NCBI GenBank assembly: GCA_026388365.1
Contig: JAPLJW010000148.1
Coordinates: forward strand, 1 to 15,489
Length of the DNA stretch: 15,489 nt
Direction: 5' to 3'
Source: Deltaproteobacteria bacterium
GTDB lineage: Bacteria; Desulfobacterota; Syntrophia; Syntrophales; UBA5619
Shown one piece after another: positions 6,833 to 13,976 of this stretch; the first letter of the stretch is position 1, and each line of letters begins with the position of its first letter. The notes under the pieces are model-generated. The model did no database searches. It saw only the letters and a list, made by a program, of their open reading frames with translations, and was not told where the DNA came from. A program made the translations under genes and the position numbers.

Positions 6833-8127
6833 GGTTTTCTCCGTTCCAGGGGCTTCACCCCCCGGAGCTGAGCCTCGGAATCAACGAGGAAGGCTGCGGA
6901 TGCGGCAACCTTCTCCCCTGCTTTGAGCCCGCGGAGGACCTCCCGGAACCCCTCGGTCCGCGCCCCGAGCACCACCTCCCGCGGCTCGAAGTTGCCGTCC
7001 TTCCTATCTACGTAAACGATCTGCCGGACGCCCGTATCGATCACGGCATCGTCGGGGATCGCCAATTTTTTCCCGAGGTCGATTTTAATCTCCACCTCGG
7101 TGTACATCTGGGGTTTGATCTTCTCCCCGGGATTGGGGATGGTGAACCGCGCCTTGGCTGTACGCGTCTCTCCGGCCAGAGAGGGGTTAATGAAATCGAT
7201 CCGGGCGCGGTATTCCTGGCCCGGAGAACCGGCCAGGGCAATGAGAGCCTCCTGGCCCGGACGGATCAGGGGCAGATCCGCCTCGTAGATGTCGGCGACG
7301 ACCCAGAGCGACTCGATGTCGGCGATGTCGAAGAGCTTCTCCCCCGGCATCACCTTCATCCCCTGCACGGCCATTTTCTGGACAACGTGGCCGTCGACGG
7401 GGCTGTAGAGCGTAAGCGTCCGGACGGGCTCGCCCGTCTCCCCGATCCGGCGGATCTGATCCTCCGAGATGTCCCAGAGCCTGAGCCTCTCCCGTGCGGC
7501 GTCGGCCAGGGCGGCCGCATCCCGGACCACCATCTTATCGGTGACGCTGGCGGCATCCGGTTTCGGCTCGCGGCTCCATTTGAGGAGCTGGAGGTATTCC
7601 CGCTGCGTCGCCAGGAGCTCCGGGCTGTAAAGATCGGCCAGCGGCTCCCCCTTTTTCACGGGGCGGCCGGTGTAATCCACGTAGAGCTTCTCGATCCACC
7701 CCTCGAACTTGGTGTTGACCGTCCGGAACCGGCGCTCGTCGTACTCCACCCGGCCGACGGTCCGGATCGTCCGGCTCAGCGGACGGACGGCCACGGCGAC
7801 GCTCTTCATCCCGATGAGAGGCTGCCGGTCGGCGGGAATCTCCACGGTCGGGGCCTCCACAGCCGGCGCCCCTGGGGCCGGCGCCGCGGAGGTTTTCGTC
7901 ACGCTCGGCCGAGGTTGTGTTTCCGCCGCCGGTTGCACCGCGGCGGGCGGCCCCCCGCCATGTCCCTCGTGTCCGGCTTCGGGCTTGGCGCCGGTCGCCG
8001 TGAGCCCCTGAACCTGTTGGCGAATCTTGTCCGACACCCCCCCGGGGTTCAGGACGAACCCGATTCCCAGCAGGATCAAAATGCCGACCGTAACCGCAAT
8101 GCCGATGATCATTCTTCGGTTCTTCAT
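6829..8127 (-). CDS. cusB: CusB-like periplasmic adaptor (membrane fusion protein)
   Basis: Adaptor that joins the CusA-like pump to the outer-membrane channel and spans the periplasm. The 432-residue product has one N-terminal membrane anchor (about residues 5-26), then a low-complexity linker rich in Gly, Ala, Pro and Thr (about 41-95). The barrel-sandwich segment begins near TVGRVEYDERRF (about 125) and reads on through VDYTGRPVKKGEPLADLYSPEL. A short helical hairpin follows, then the second half of the sandwich (YSPVDGHVVQKMAVQGMKV) and beta-barrel and membrane-proximal domains. Escherichia coli CusB takes metal through three N-terminal methionines; I see no equivalent here, only a GHEGHGG patch (H53, H56). 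The gene starts 13 bp after the channel gene and ends in a 4-bp overlap with cusA. Metal type is inferred from the partner pump. Confidence 0.93.
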   Translation of the reverse strand: MKNRRMIIGIAVTVGILILLGIGFVLNPGGVSDKIRQQVQGLTATGAKPEAGHEGHGGGPPAAVQPAAETQPRPSVTKTSAAPAPGAPAVEAPTVEIPADRQPLIGMKSVAVAVRPLSRTIRTVGRVEYDERRFRTVNTKFEGWIEKLYVDYTGRPVKKGEPLADLYSPELLATQREYLQLLKWSREPKPDAASVTDKMVVRDAAALADAARERLRLWDISEDQIRRIGETGEPVRTLTLYSPVDGHVVQKMAVQGMKVMPGEKLFDIADIESLWVVADIYEADLPLIRPGQEALIALAGSPGQEYRARIDFINPSLAGETRTAKARFTIPNPGEKIKPQMYTEVEIKIDLGKKLAIPDDAVIDTGVRQIVYVDRKDGNFEPREVVLGARTEGFREVLRGLKAGEKVAASAAFLVDSEAQLRGVKPLERRKP

Positions 8128-8140
8128 AGTCGTTTCCCCG

Positions 8141-9421
8141 TCATTTCCCCGGCAGGGCCGGTTCGGTCAGCGCCTCGATCCTGGCAACGGCCTTCGCCCG
8201 TTCCGTGAGCTGTCCCTGGTAGAGAAGTTCATAATCCAGGTAGGATTTCAGACGGGTGATCACCGTCAGGACGTCGCTTCTTCCCGTCCCGTAGCCCGCA
8301 AGGGCCAGGTCGAAATCCTGCGCCGCCTTGGGTATCAGCGCGTTGCGGTACAACTCCATCAGGTTCTCCGCCGCCCGGAACATCGCCAGGTTGTCCCGGA
8401 TGTTGGATGCGGCCATGAGCCTGGCGGCCTCCCGTTCGTGCTTCGCCCCTTCGAGCGCGGCCTGGGCCTCTCGGACGGCCGGCTCCTGCTTCGTCTTGTA
8501 GAAGATGGGGATATTGACGGAGGTTGCGATGCCCCACATGTTCGTATATTCGCCGGGGCGCTGCGCCAAGCTCCCCGTCAGGGTGAAATCGGGATAATAT
8601 TCCCGCTTGAGCATGTTGACCTTGGCTTCGGCGGCAGCGATCATCCTTTCCCGGTTTTTGATTTCGGGAGACTGTGCATAGGCCTTCCGGATCAGCTCCG
8701 CCTCGTCCGAAACGTAGGAATCCAGCGGAACCGGCTCCGGCCTGGCAAACGAGGAGGGTGTTTCGCGTCCGACGGTGAGGCTGAGCATCGCCTCCAGCGA
8801 CTGGATCTTCTGCTTGAGCATCGCCTCCCGCTCCCGGAGCATGTACTTCTCCGTCTGCGCCATGGCGGCGTCCGCCTGTGAAGCCGTACCCGAGGCATAA
8901 CGCGCAAGTGCCGCCTCTTCGATCCTCGCGAAGAGAGAACTCCTCTCCGCGACAAGATCCAGGTTCCGATAGATCAGAGCAAGGTCGTAATAGAGCTCCT
9001 TGACCCGCACGGCAACCCGCAACCGGAGGGCCTCGTAGGCCTCCCGGATTCCCTCGGCGTCGGCCGCCGCCATGGCCTGCTTCAGTTCACGTTTGCCGAA
9101 AAAGGGCAGGGTCTGCGAGACGGAGTACATCCACTGGGCATCCGGCGAATCCCCATAGTTATACCGGGTCAGCCCATCGTTCTGGTAACCGATGCTGACC
9201 ATCGGATCGGGAAGCCCCCACGCCTGGGTGATCCGAAAATCCGCCGCTGCGATTCGGGACTCAGCGACCCGAAGATCCCGATTGTTCGCCAGCGCCTCCC
9301 GGATCAGAGTTTCAAGTGACTGCGTTTCAGCGGAAACCGTTTGGGGAAGCAGCCAAACGACCAGCGCCACGAAGAGCTGGGCGGCCCCCCGGCCGTTTTT
9401 GGATATCTTTGAAAAAATCAT
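8141..9421 (-). CDS. TolC/CusC-like outer-membrane efflux protein
   Basis: Outer-membrane channel of the tripartite exporter. The 426-residue product has a signal peptide with a likely signal peptidase I site after VSA (residue 31); there is no lipobox cysteine, unlike Escherichia coli CusC. Two outer-membrane efflux repeats can be seen: the first begins LETLIREALANNRDLRVAE and the second near AELIRKAYAQSPEIKNRE. The long Ala/Glu/Arg-rich helices between them would form the periplasmic tunnel. Start ATG 9421 has AGAAGGAA upstream. It is the first structural gene of the pump cluster, 13 bp before cusB, and follows the YtkA-like gene after a 195-bp structured gap. The family is clear; I withhold a cusC symbol because HME-linked channels are diverse. 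Confidence 0.93.
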   Translation of the reverse strand: MIFSKISKNGRGAAQLFVALVVWLLPQTVSAETQSLETLIREALANNRDLRVAESRIAAADFRITQAWGLPDPMVSIGYQNDGLTRYNYGDSPDAQWMYSVSQTLPFFGKRELKQAMAAADAEGIREAYEALRLRVAVRVKELYYDLALIYRNLDLVAERSSLFARIEEAALARYASGTASQADAAMAQTEKYMLREREAMLKQKIQSLEAMLSLTVGRETPSSFARPEPVPLDSYVSDEAELIRKAYAQSPEIKNRERMIAAAEAKVNMLKREYYPDFTLTGSLAQRPGEYTNMWGIATSVNIPIFYKTKQEPAVREAQAALEGAKHEREAARLMAASNIRDNLAMFRAAENLMELYRNALIPKAAQDFDLALAGYGTGRSDVLTVITRLKSYLDYELLYQGQLTERAKAVARIEALTEPALPGK

Positions 9422-9616
9422 GGGATATTCCTTCTTGTGAGGGCTGTGCCCCTCTTGAAAAACGGATCCCGGAAGCGAGAATTCGGAGAATCGGTGGAGC
9501 GAATGGGATTTTTAGAGAGAGCGGGGTGCTCTGCCTCCGCAGCAGAGCACCCGCAAAGACAACGGTTTGAGAGCCGAAAGCGCCAGTTTCGTCTTTGCAG
9601 CAAAGCGAAGAGGACG
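9422..9616 (-). other. 195-bp non-coding gap with several alternative hairpins upstream of the efflux channel gene
   Basis: No credible gene lies here. Three inverted repeats were found: an 11-bp stem (9524-9534 with 9542-9552, 7-nt loop), an 8-bp stem (9553-9560 with 9591-9598, 30-nt loop) and a short one (9593-9597 with 9601-9605, loop CAG, extended by TTCG/CGAA with one bulged T). The last two share bases 9593-9597 and cannot form together. None is followed by a U-tract in the minus-strand RNA. The region could be a leader that tunes expression of the pump genes relative to the YtkA-like protein, or the scar of a lost repeat element. Confidence 0.5.
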
Positions 9617-10009
9617 CTATCGGGCGTCGACGGTATATTTCGCGATGGCCGTCTTCCCGTCCTGGGTGATCCGAACCGACATGTTCCAGGAGCCCCCCAT
9701 CGAAAGGTCGATCTTCGCCTTGTACTTGCCGCCGTCGATTTTGGCGTCCGCCTTGTTCTCCATCGCCGGCATTCCCGGCATAGCGGGCATCGACGCGATC
9801 ACCTGCACTTTGGCTTCCGTCACGGCCTTGCCGGCCTTGTCCGTGACGGCAATCTCGATATTATTCGCCCCAACCACCGGGGGATTCTTGTCCATTCGGA
9901 TGTCCACCGTGTAATCACCCGCCTTCTTCTGCACCGCGTACTCCCCGGCAAACGCCGTCCCAACCATGAAAATCATGCTTACAACCCCAATATACAACCA
10001 TTTTTTCAT
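9617..10009 (-). CDS. Met-rich YtkA/FixH-like periplasmic protein of the copper efflux cluster
   Basis: Secreted 130-residue protein with a signal peptide MKKWLYIGVVSMIF, predicted cleavage after AFA (residue 21), then a small beta-sandwich of the YtkA/FixH-like type (GDYTVDIRM, NNIEIAVTDKAG, GGKYKAKIDLSMGGSWNMSVRI). A loop at residues 74-83 reads MPAMPGMPAM, a methionine every third residue, the spacing used by periplasmic Cu(I)/Ag(I)-binding proteins; M104 and M110 add more. I start at ATG 10009 because AAGGAG lies 8-9 nt upstream; an ATG at 10030 has no ribosome site. It is the first gene of the efflux cluster, the position at which related operons often carry such a protein. I infer that it binds metal and passes it to the exporter, as CusF does, though the fold differs. 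Confidence 0.82.
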   Translation of the reverse strand: MKKWLYIGVVSMIFMVGTAFAGEYAVQKKAGDYTVDIRMDKNPPVVGANNIEIAVTDKAGKAVTEAKVQVIASMPAMPGMPAMENKADAKIDGGKYKAKIDLSMGGSWNMSVRITQDGKTAIAKYTVDAR

Positions 10010-10174
10010 TTCCCATACTCCTTTAATCATATTGAATTATTTTATGGTTCTGGTATTCTCCGCTTTACGACAACGCATCCGACCTTTCAGCAGCCCGTTG
10101 AAAAAATCGCCGATTCAGTCACAGCCAACTCCTATCCCGATTCAGATCCCCGCCCCCGCTCGAACTCCTCCTCC
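10010..10174 (-). promoter_or_regulatory. Intergenic region between cysE and the efflux cluster; probable but weakly defined promoter
   Basis: The 165 bp hold no gene. An AT-rich patch on the minus strand gives a possible -10 TAAAAT (10039-10044) about 30 nt before the ribosome site, but no convincing -35 stands 15-19 bp upstream. An eight-base direct repeat CGATTCAG occurs at 10111-10118 and 10139-10146. A block resembling TTTTTCAACGGGCTGCTGAAA (10085-10105 on the minus strand), with TTTCA/TGAAA arms, resembles a motif seen near gene ends and IS ends in this group. I recognise no CueR- or CusR-type box. Confidence 0.35.
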
Positions 10175-11101
10175 CTATCTCTGCGCCTGGGTGATCCGGC
10201 TGCCCGGCGGCACGCTATGGACGAGCCAAACGTTCCCGCCGATCACCGAGCCGCGCCCGATTGTCACCCGGCCGAGGATCGTTGCACCAGAGTATATCGT
10301 CACGTCGTCCTCGACGATCGGATGCCGGTCGATGCCCCGGACGGGATTCCCGTCTTCGTCGAGCTGGAAGCTCTTCGCGCCCAGGGTCACCCCCTGGTAG
10401 ATGCGGACCCGGCCGCCGATGATGCAGGTCTCGCCGATCACAATCCCCGTTCCGTGGTCGATGAAAAAACGCTCGCCGATGACCGCCCCGGGGTGGATGT
10501 CGATGCCCGTTGCACTGTGGGCCGCCTCGGTGATCATCCGCGGGATGATCGGGACGCCGAGGATGTGCAGCTCATGGGCCAGGCGGTAACTCGTGATGGC
10601 TAAGATCCCCGGATAGCAGAAGATCACCTCGTCGGGATTGGCGGCCGCGGGATCCCCCTCGTAGGAAGCCTGGACATCCAGGGCGAGTTTTCTCTGCACC
10701 TCCGGCAGTTGCCGGAGGAACGCCCCCGTCAGATCCCGGGCCTTCTCGTCGCACTCAGGCAGACATTCCGGCTCCTCCCCGCAGGCGAAGCAGAGCCCCC
10801 GCTTGATCTGTTCCTGAAGCGTCCGCCGGATGTGATCGAGCTGCGATCCGACGTGAAACCGGAGGCTCTCCTCTTGGAGCTCGGAAAACCCGAAATAGCC
10901 CGGAAAAAGGACGGAACGGAGCCCCTCGACGATCTCGCCGACTGACTGCCGCGACGGGAGCGCCTGGTCCCGCCGCCGTTTCTTCACGCCTGCCGCGCCG
11001 CCATTCCCGGGGGTGCAGAGCGCCTCCACCAATTGCGAAAAATCATCGTCACCGGCTTGTCCTGCCGGAACGGCCGTCTTTTCATTCTCGTTTGCTCCCA
11101 T
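10175..11101 (-). CDS. cysE: Serine O-acetyltransferase (EpsC/CysE type, long form)
   Basis: Makes O-acetylserine from serine and acetyl-CoA, the first step of cysteine synthesis. The 308-residue product has an N-terminal helical domain and a C-terminal left-handed beta-helix of hexapeptide repeats. The core runs LALDVQASYEGDPAA, FCYPGILAITSYRLAHEL and GIDIHPGAVIG, with residues equivalent to the catalytic Asp and His of Escherichia coli CysE at D201 and H216 (FFIDHGTGIVIGET). It ends soon after GGNVWLVHSVPPG, so the long tail used for cysteine feedback in E. coli is short here. Residues 104-117 carry four cysteines spaced CxxC-x5-C-x3-C, possibly a metal site. AGGAGG lies 13 nt before ATG 11101, an unusually long spacing. 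It follows the MOSC gene after 89 bp. No cysK is in the window. Confidence 0.93.
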   Translation of the reverse strand: MGANENEKTAVPAGQAGDDDFSQLVEALCTPGNGGAAGVKKRRRDQALPSRQSVGEIVEGLRSVLFPGYFGFSELQEESLRFHVGSQLDHIRRTLQEQIKRGLCFACGEEPECLPECDEKARDLTGAFLRQLPEVQRKLALDVQASYEGDPAAANPDEVIFCYPGILAITSYRLAHELHILGVPIIPRMITEAAHSATGIDIHPGAVIGERFFIDHGTGIVIGETCIIGGRVRIYQGVTLGAKSFQLDEDGNPVRGIDRHPIVEDDVTIYSGATILGRVTIGRGSVIGGNVWLVHSVPPGSRITQAQR

Positions 11102-11190
11102 GATCTTTGAAATTCCTCCTGAGCCCTTCTTAAATCCTTTTAAGACTCACCGTGCCCGCGAAAACAGGCACGGGGCAGATCCATCGCCGT
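11102..11190 (-). other. Spacer upstream of cysE with two inverted repeats
   Basis: Two symmetric elements fill this 89-bp gap. One is a 7-bp-arm AT-rich palindrome (11128-11134 with 11139-11145, spacer TCCT). The other is a GC-rich hairpin CCGTGCC/GGCACGG (11150-11156 with 11167-11173, 10-nt loop). Reading toward cysE, the GC hairpin comes first and is not followed by a U-tract. The AT palindrome lies just before the AGGAGG of cysE and could be an operator or could form with the ribosome site. Confidence 0.4.
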
Positions 11191-11697
11191 TCATGCCGCC
11201 CCGCCTGTGCGGAAGGATGCCCTTTTGCCTCCGACACCCGCGGATCTTTGCCGTTTTCCCCCGGCGACTTCCACGGAATCCCCGGTCCGGACGGTCCCGC
11301 CCCGGACCACCCGGGCGAAGACCCCCTCCTTCGGCATGATGCAGTTTCCCACCGCTTTGAAGATGGCGCAGCCGCTGTGGCAGGTCTTTCCGATCTGACT
11401 GATTTCCAGGACAACCTCCGCACCAACCTTGAGCCTCGTCCCGACCGGAAGGGTAAAGAGCTCAATCCCCCCGATCGTCAGGTTTTCGGCGAAATCGCCG
11501 GGCTTCAGCTCGATACCTTGGCCCTGCATCTTTTCGATGCTCTCTTTGGCCAGCAGGCTCACCTGCCGTGCGATGCCCGCCGCTGCATGGGCATCCCTTT
11601 CCAGGCCGTAGTCCGCGATGAAGACGCCCTCCCCGCAGGGCTCCTTTCTCGTTCCGGTCCGTTCACTCCGGCAGACGGCCATGATCGTTCCCCTCAT
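11191..11697 (-). CDS. MOSC-domain protein
   Basis: MOSC domains are the sulfur-carrying C-terminal domains of molybdenum-cofactor sulfurases; stand-alone forms are thought to handle molybdopterin-bound or activated sulfur. The 168-residue product shows the core order MRGTIMAVC (start strand), GLERDAHA, RQVSLLAKESI, GDFAENLTI, LPVGTRLKVG and a QIGKTCHSGC segment with C106 and C110 in the region of the conserved domain cysteine. About 25 basic, Gly-rich residues at the C-terminus appear to be family-external. I start at ATG 11697 (GGAG 8-9 nt upstream) because the open frame further upstream runs into nadA and has no MOSC-like sequence. It lies 89 bp after nadA and 89 bp before cysE. In related bacteria this type may be fused to a MogA/MoaB domain; here it stands alone. 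Exact substrate unknown. Confidence 0.88.
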   Translation of the reverse strand: MRGTIMAVCRSERTGTRKEPCGEGVFIADYGLERDAHAAAGIARQVSLLAKESIEKMQGQGIELKPGDFAENLTIGGIELFTLPVGTRLKVGAEVVLEISQIGKTCHSGCAIFKAVGNCIMPKEGVFARVVRGGTVRTGDSVEVAGGKRQRSAGVGGKRASFRTGGAA

Positions 11698-11786
11698 ACC
11701 CTTCGCTCCATTTTTAGGTGGCCGGGCGAGCCCCACCCCGGCAGACCGATTCTGTCTTCTCCTGCGCAGACGTTCAGCACACGCAT

Positions 11787-12695
11787 TCACCGGCCGATGT
11801 TCAGCATCGCCCTGATGCACCGCCGGGCGCGCCCGGCAATCGCGTCGGGCACCTCGATCGGATGCGTCATGTCTTCAAGCGCCCAGAGGATCTTTTCCAG
11901 GGACGTCTTTTTCATGTTTGGGCAGAGGACAGACTCCGACACCGGATGGAAGAGCTTGTCCGGATTCTCCTTCTTCATATGGTGGATGATCCCCGGCTCC
12001 GTTCCGACGATGATCTCCCGGGCGGATGTCTCTCGCACATACCGACTCATCCCGCCGGTCGAGACGACCTTGTCCGCGATGGCCGCCACCTCGGGTCGGC
12101 ACTCCGGATGGACCATCACGACGGCCGCCGGATGAAGGTTACGCGCCGCCTCGATATGCTCCGGCAGAATCCGGGCGTGGGTCGGGCAGAATCCCGGCCA
12201 GGTAATCAATTCCCTTCCGGTCTTCCTCTCCACGAAGGCCGCCAGGTATTGGTCGGGGACGAAGATGATTTCATTTGCGTCCCGGAGGACCTCTTCGACC
12301 ATCCGAACGGCGTTGGCCGACGTGCAGCAGAGATCGCATTCCGCTTTAACCTCGGCCGAGGTGTTCACATAGCAGAGAACCTTCGCCCCGGGATGTTCCG
12401 TCTTCAGAGCGCGGAGCTGTTCCGCCGTGATCATGTCCGCCATGGGACAGCCGGCGTTCTTGTCCGGCAGAAGGACGGTCTTGGCCGGCGAGAGGATCTT
12501 CGCCGTCTCTGCCATGAAATGCACTCCGCAGAAGACGATCACCTCCGCATCCGTCTGTGCGGCCTTGATGCTCAGCCCCAGGGAGTCGCCGACGAAATCG
12601 GCGATGTCCTGAACCTCGGGAAGTTGGTAGTTGTGAGCCAGGATAACCGCCCGGCGTTGTTCTTTTAACCGTTCTATCTTTTCAACAAGCGCCAC
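11787..12695 (-). CDS. nadA: Quinolinate synthase NadA
   Basis: Condenses iminoaspartate with dihydroxyacetone phosphate to quinolinate in NAD synthesis, using an oxygen-sensitive [4Fe-4S] cluster. The 302-residue product is of the compact three-domain type. The three cluster cysteines are C83 (NAGCPMAD), C170 (PGFCPTH) and C258 (SVLCPNM), at nearly the same positions as in the structurally known short NadA proteins. Other family blocks are ILAHNYQLPEVQDIADFVGDS, FCGVHFMAETAKIL and VHPECRPEV. I choose the GTG at 12695, 5 nt after AGGAGGT; a TTG at 12710 would place the ribosome site inside the gene. It overlaps the end of mnmA by 14 bp. No nadB or nadC is nearby, so the link with mnmA is probably Fe-S or sulfur supply rather than pathway. 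Confidence 0.96.
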   Translation of the reverse strand: MALVEKIERLKEQRRAVILAHNYQLPEVQDIADFVGDSLGLSIKAAQTDAEVIVFCGVHFMAETAKILSPAKTVLLPDKNAGCPMADMITAEQLRALKTEHPGAKVLCYVNTSAEVKAECDLCCTSANAVRMVEEVLRDANEIIFVPDQYLAAFVERKTGRELITWPGFCPTHARILPEHIEAARNLHPAAVVMVHPECRPEVAAIADKVVSTGGMSRYVRETSAREIIVGTEPGIIHHMKKENPDKLFHPVSESVLCPNMKKTSLEKILWALEDMTHPIEVPDAIAGRARRCIRAMLNIGR

Positions 12696-13746
12696 GGAAT
12701 ACCTCCTCAATGATTCCCCCGCCGAGGACGGTTTCCCCGTCGTAGAGCACGACCGATTGCCCCGGCGCAGCGGCCTCCTGGGGCTCCGCGAAGCGGACCG
12801 TGATGCGGCCGTCCTTTTCGGAGATCCGGCAGCGCGCGGCCCGGTGGGCGTAGCGGATCTTCGCCTGGGCCTCCTCCGGAAACGAATCGACCAGGCGGTT
12901 CACCGGATCTGCGACGAGCCCCTCCGCCCGAAGGTTTGTTTTCCCACCCACAACCAGACGGTTGCGCGGGGCGTCGATCGCGAGCACGTACAGGGGCGCC
13001 GGAGAACTCAGCCCCAGTCCTCCCCGTTGACCGATGGTGTAACAGGCGATCCCCCGGTGTTGCCCGAGGATTCGCCCCTCCCGGTCCACGATCTCGCCGG
13101 GTTCGATCCCCGCGCCGCGGCTGCGGAGAAACGCGCCGTGACCCTCGGCGGGCATGAAGCAGATGTCCTGGCTCTCCGGCTTGTCAAAGACGGGCAAACC
13201 GGCCTGCTCCGCGATGCCCCGCACCTCATCCTTGGCGTACCCGGCGAGGGGAAACCGCACCCGGGGGAGCGCCTCCCGCGGAATCGCGTGGAGGAAATAG
13301 GTCTGATCCTTCCGCCGGTCCTTGGGTGTTTTGAGAAGATAGCCTCCCCCGGCGCTTTCAATACGGGCATAATGGCCCGTGGCGAGGCCTTCGAACCCCC
13401 AGGCCAGCGCCTTCCTCAGCAGCGAACCGAACTTGATCGCCCGGTTGCAGGTGACACACGGGTTGGGCGTCCGTCCCCGGAGGTACTCCGCGACGAACGG
13501 CCCGATGACCTGTTCCTCCAGGTCCGCGGCGAAATCGACGATGTAATGGCGGATCCCGAGGGCCCGGCAGACCTCCTGTGCATCTTCGATTTCCCGGGGA
13601 CCGCAGCACTTCGCCCGCCCCCCTTCCGCCGGGGCGACGCCGAGGCACATGGTCAACCCCGTCACCTCGTGACCGCCGTCCCGCAGAAGCAGGGCGGCCA
13701 CGGCGGAATCAACGCCGCCGCTCATGGCAACCGCCAGTTTGCTCAT
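12682..13746 (-). CDS. mnmA: tRNA-specific 2-thiouridylase MnmA
   Basis: Adds sulfur to U34 of tRNA-Lys, -Glu and -Gln in an ATP-dependent reaction. The 354-residue protein opens with the PP-loop AMSGGVDSAVAALLL (residues 7-21). The cysteine region reads NPCVTC (C97, C100), where Escherichia coli has NPDxxC; the second conserved cysteine is C196 (QDICFM). It is therefore the three-cysteine CxxC-plus-C form that in Thermus has been tied to an Fe-S cluster. A further CC pair (C47-C48, RAKCCGP) with C34 and C60 is seen near the N-terminus. Start ATG 13746 is fixed by homology; the frame is open for another 92 codons upstream without MnmA-like sequence. The start overlaps the stop of the desulfurase remnant as ATGA. 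It overlaps nadA by 14 bp. Confidence 0.96.
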   Translation of the reverse strand: MSKLAVAMSGGVDSAVAALLLRDGGHEVTGLTMCLGVAPAEGGRAKCCGPREIEDAQEVCRALGIRHYIVDFAADLEEQVIGPFVAEYLRGRTPNPCVTCNRAIKFGSLLRKALAWGFEGLATGHYARIESAGGGYLLKTPKDRRKDQTYFLHAIPREALPRVRFPLAGYAKDEVRGIAEQAGLPVFDKPESQDICFMPAEGHGAFLRSRGAGIEPGEIVDREGRILGQHRGIACYTIGQRGGLGLSSPAPLYVLAIDAPRNRLVVGGKTNLRAEGLVADPVNRLVDSFPEEAQAKIRYAHRAARCRISEKDGRITVRFAEPQEAAAPGQSVVLYDGETVLGGGIIEEVFRGAC

Positions 13747-13976
13747 TCGGTTTTCTTTCCCTGACGGGCCATGTAATCGTCGATCCCCGCCGGTTTTGCG
13801 CCCAGAAACGCGGCGATCTTCGCCCGCGCCTCTTCCATGGCCGCCCGTGCCTCCTGCCCGTAGCCGCGGAGACTGGAGGGATTCCCGTATATTTCGCCTA
13901 AATAGGGCAGCATCGCCTCGACCACCCGTTGATTCTTCGGCACCGTTGCTGCATAATCCATATAGACCGGATTCAT
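13743..13976 (-). pseudogene. Truncated cysteine desulfurase (IscS/NifS N-terminal remnant), coupled to mnmA
   Basis: The first 60 or so of 77 residues match the N-terminus of IscS/NifS: VYMDYAATVPKNQRVVEAML (the Y-x-D-x-AAT motif), YGNPSSLRGYGQEARAAMEE, then ARAKIAAFLGA. The match ends just before the conserved FTSG-TE block, and about 15 unrelated residues (GIDDYMARQGKKTE) lead to a stop. The PLP-binding histidine and lysine and the sulfur-accepting cysteine are all missing, so it cannot be a desulfurase. Start ATG 13976 is 5 nt after AGGAGG; ATG 13979 would be only 2 nt away. Its TGA overlaps the mnmA ATG. A promoter and palindrome lie upstream. It may be an in-frame deletion relic kept as a leader for mnmA, or a small protein with a new role. 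The homology is clear, the function is open. Confidence 0.8.

Noticed and set aside
2945..6871. A 1308-codon open frame on the + strand opposite cusA and the GNAT gene
   Set aside because: It is antisense to a pump with conserved metal and proton residues. Its translation is rich in Asp, Arg, His and Pro with no domain pattern, as expected for the complement of a high-GC gene. It has no matching ribosome site.
9418..9603. A 61-codon minus-strand frame in the gap before the efflux channel gene
   Set aside because: It has no ribosome site, its composition is random-looking, it runs into the channel gene start and it covers strong hairpins.
11698..11820. N-terminal extension of the MOSC protein into nadA
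   Set aside because: The added residues are Arg-rich and unlike MOSC proteins, and the ATG at 11697 has a ribosome site.
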